Origin: CAVZYN01 sp963779515
GTDB lineage: Bacteria; Pseudomonadota; Alphaproteobacteria; Rhizobiales; Hyphomicrobiaceae
Length of the DNA: 64,000 bases
Direction: 5' to 3'
Assembly: GCA_963779515.1 (NCBI GenBank)
Contig: CAVZYN010000001.1
Coordinates: 186,001 to 250,000, forward strand
Below the pieces are notes generated by a model. The model saw nothing but the letters and a program-made list of their open reading frames with translations. It had not been told where the DNA came from and did no database searches. Below, piece after piece: positions 62,854 through 64,000 of the stretch. The first letter of the stretch is position 1; every line of letters begins with the position of its first letter. The position numbers and the translations under genes are program-made.

Positions 62854-63093
62854 CTACGTCGCTGTTCGATCCGCCCGCAACTTCTCGATCAGTTTGGCCG
62901 CGGCGCGATGCACGGCTGCGTCCTTCGCTGTGCCGGTCGCACCGCGATGCGTGGCTGCAGCATCTTCCAGGATACCTCGCAGATCGCTCTCGCGAAGGAC
63001 CTTCAGCTCGACCAAGGCGAGCAGCAGCGACTCGCAGATCGAGAGTGCCGCATGTCCTGCTGCGTCGGAGTTTTTGTCGGTCGATTTTGGCAT
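62854..63093 (-). CDS. Conserved small hypothetical protein
   Basis: 79 residues, helical: ALSICESLLLALVELKVLRE, LRGILEDAAATHRGATG, then basic. The pattern (two short helices, RGILEDAA) recalls small unknown proteins of Rhizobiales. It is convergent with the preceding small gene and divergent from the Crp-like regulator. Confidence 0.65.
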   Translation of the reverse strand: MPKSTDKNSDAAGHAALSICESLLLALVELKVLRESDLRGILEDAAATHRGATGTAKDAAVHRAAAKLIEKLRADRTAT

Positions 63094-63249
63094 GGCGTGC
63101 TATCTACTTGTATCGGTGCGCTTTCGCTCCGCATTGATCGAAACTATGGGCCGGTTCGCCGGGCCGTGGGCCAATGCAAGATAGCTTTTCGCATGTTTCG
63201 GGCGGCATGATCAATGCGAGATCGCGCTGCAATCCGTGAGTGCCAAGGT

Positions 63250-64000
63250 ATGCCGCAAGCACCCAATCTGCTGGCAAAGAAACTCGGCACGTTCATGCAG
63301 CTGTCGCCAGCCGAGACAGACTGCCTAGCGGCGTTGCAGGCGAAGCCAGTGCGCATCAAAGCCGGAGGGGCACTGGTACGCGAAGGCGAGAGCGGGCACC
63401 TTGCCTACATCCTCCGAGCGGGCTGGGCGTGCAGCTTCAAGCTCTTGCCAGACGGGGGTCGGCAGATCATCACGTTTCCGCTGCCGGGTGACTGCGTCGG
63501 CTTGCGCAGTGTGTTGCTCCACACGTCAGATCATTCCTTCTCGGCGCTGACCGATGTGACCGTCTGCAGTGTCGACAGCGCGCGCATGATGCAGATATTC
63601 GCTGAATTCCCACGCCTTGGCGCGGCAATTTTGTGGGCCGCCTCGCGAGACGAAGCGATGGTCGTCGAGCATCTCGTCAGTATCGGTCGCCGCACTGCAA
63701 TCGAGCGGACGGCCCACTTCTTCCTGGAGCTGGCCGAGCGGCTGCGGCTCGTCGGCTTGGCGACGGAACGGGACTTCACATGCCCACTCAACCAATATGT
63801 ACTCGCAGACGCGCTCGGTCTCAGCGCCATCCACGTCAACCGCGTACTGCGCCAGCTGCGCGAACAAAAACTACTCACGTACAAAGCGCATCGGGTGACA
63901 ATCTTGGACGCAAAGAAGCTCAAGGTACTGGCCGGTTTTCAAGAGCAGGAACCGACTGCTTCTTCGGGCAGTCCCGCAAAATCGAAGCCGAGGCTGCTCT
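63250..64000 (+). CDS. Crp/Fnr family transcriptional regulator, 3' end at window edge
   Basis: About 250 residues are visible, with no stop before the window end. The cyclic-nucleotide-binding domain spans about residues 15-130 (KAGGALVREGESGHLAYILR, FPLPGDCVGLRSVLL). The helix-turn-helix is at about 190-220 (LNQYVLADALGLSAIHVNRV, LRQLREQKLLTY). No N-terminal Cys cluster is present, so it is not an FNR-type oxygen sensor. A Ser/Lys-rich tail (EPTASSGSPAKSKPRL) begins before the edge. The ATG at 63250 follows CCAAGGT. Confidence 0.9.
   Translation, partial: MPQAPNLLAKKLGTFMQLSPAETDCLAALQAKPVRIKAGGALVREGESGHLAYILRAGWACSFKLLPDGGRQIITFPLPGDCVGLRSVLLHTSDHSFSALTDVTVCSVDSARMMQIFAEFPRLGAAILWAASRDEAMVVEHLVSIGRRTAIERTAHFFLELAERLRLVGLATERDFTCPLNQYVLADALGLSAIHVNRVLRQLREQKLLTYKAHRVTILDAKKLKVLAGFQEQEPTASSGSPAKSKPRLL

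Noticed and set aside
1..64000. CRISPR arrays, rRNA genes or phage structural genes
   Set aside because: No regularly spaced direct repeats, rRNA-like stretches or capsid/tail proteins were seen on either strand.

Overview
The window is GC-rich, densely coding DNA that looks like a member of the Alphaproteobacteria, order Hyphomicrobiales (Rhizobiales), of the Bradyrhizobium/Rhodopseudomonas/Xanthobacteraceae kind. This is an inference from gene content: a DUF3297 protein, small hypotheticals typical of that group, many ABC/TRAP catabolic transporters, an AlpA/P4-type integrase and a relaxase with a DUF3363-type C-terminus. I found no rRNA gene, intact tRNA gene or CRISPR array.

Layout. (1) 1-10.6 kb is ordinary chromosome: a partial secreted SnoaL-like protein, a GNAT acetyltransferase, a D-Ala-D-Ala carboxypeptidase, a tripartite RND efflux operon with two different RND pumps, and a DUF3297 gene. 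(2) 10.9-36.6 kb is a catabolic block: two amidases, two Asp/Glu-racemase-superfamily enzymes, a hydantoinase/dihydropyrimidinase, a 5-hydroxyisourate hydrolase, two cytosine-deaminase-like amidohydrolases, a flavin reductase, a truncated PuuE-like deacetylase, and three complete uptake systems (PotABCD-type ABC, TRAP, Dpp-type ABC). A GntR/FCD regulator sits inside it. The 10-mer GTATGCAATC occurs twice in the GntR/dppA intergenic region and once more, 15.5 kb away, between the PotABCD operon and an amidase. It is a good candidate operator tying the block together. (3) 36.6-43.7 kb is a mosaic of mobile DNA: relaxase, CopG-like gene, two AlpA-like regulators, tyrosine integrase, a tRNA-Ser-end-like att sequence, and IS21 and ISAs1 fragments. 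(4) 44.1-61.3 kb is a second catabolic block. One continuous minus-strand operon encodes LysR, amino-acid ABC transporter genes, an aspartoacylase-like deacylase, a Rieske oxygenase, a ferredoxin and a creatininase-family hydrolase. It diverges from a complete heterotetrameric sarcosine-oxidase-like operon (B-D-A-G). An M29/NicX-like protein, an ACMSD-like amidohydrolase and a second amino-acid transporter lie next to it. (5) 61.3-64 kb holds degenerate repeats, three small conserved hypotheticals and a partial Crp/Fnr regulator.

The genes of block 4 suggest uptake of an N-methylated, amide- or ring-containing amine. It would be attacked by deacylation or cyclic-amide hydrolysis and by Rieske-type oxidation or demethylation, and finished by a sarcosine-oxidase-type N-demethylation. 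Block 2 suggests ring-opening and deamidation of cyclic amides such as hydantoins, pyrimidines or related N-heterocycles. Substrates are not established by sequence in either case.
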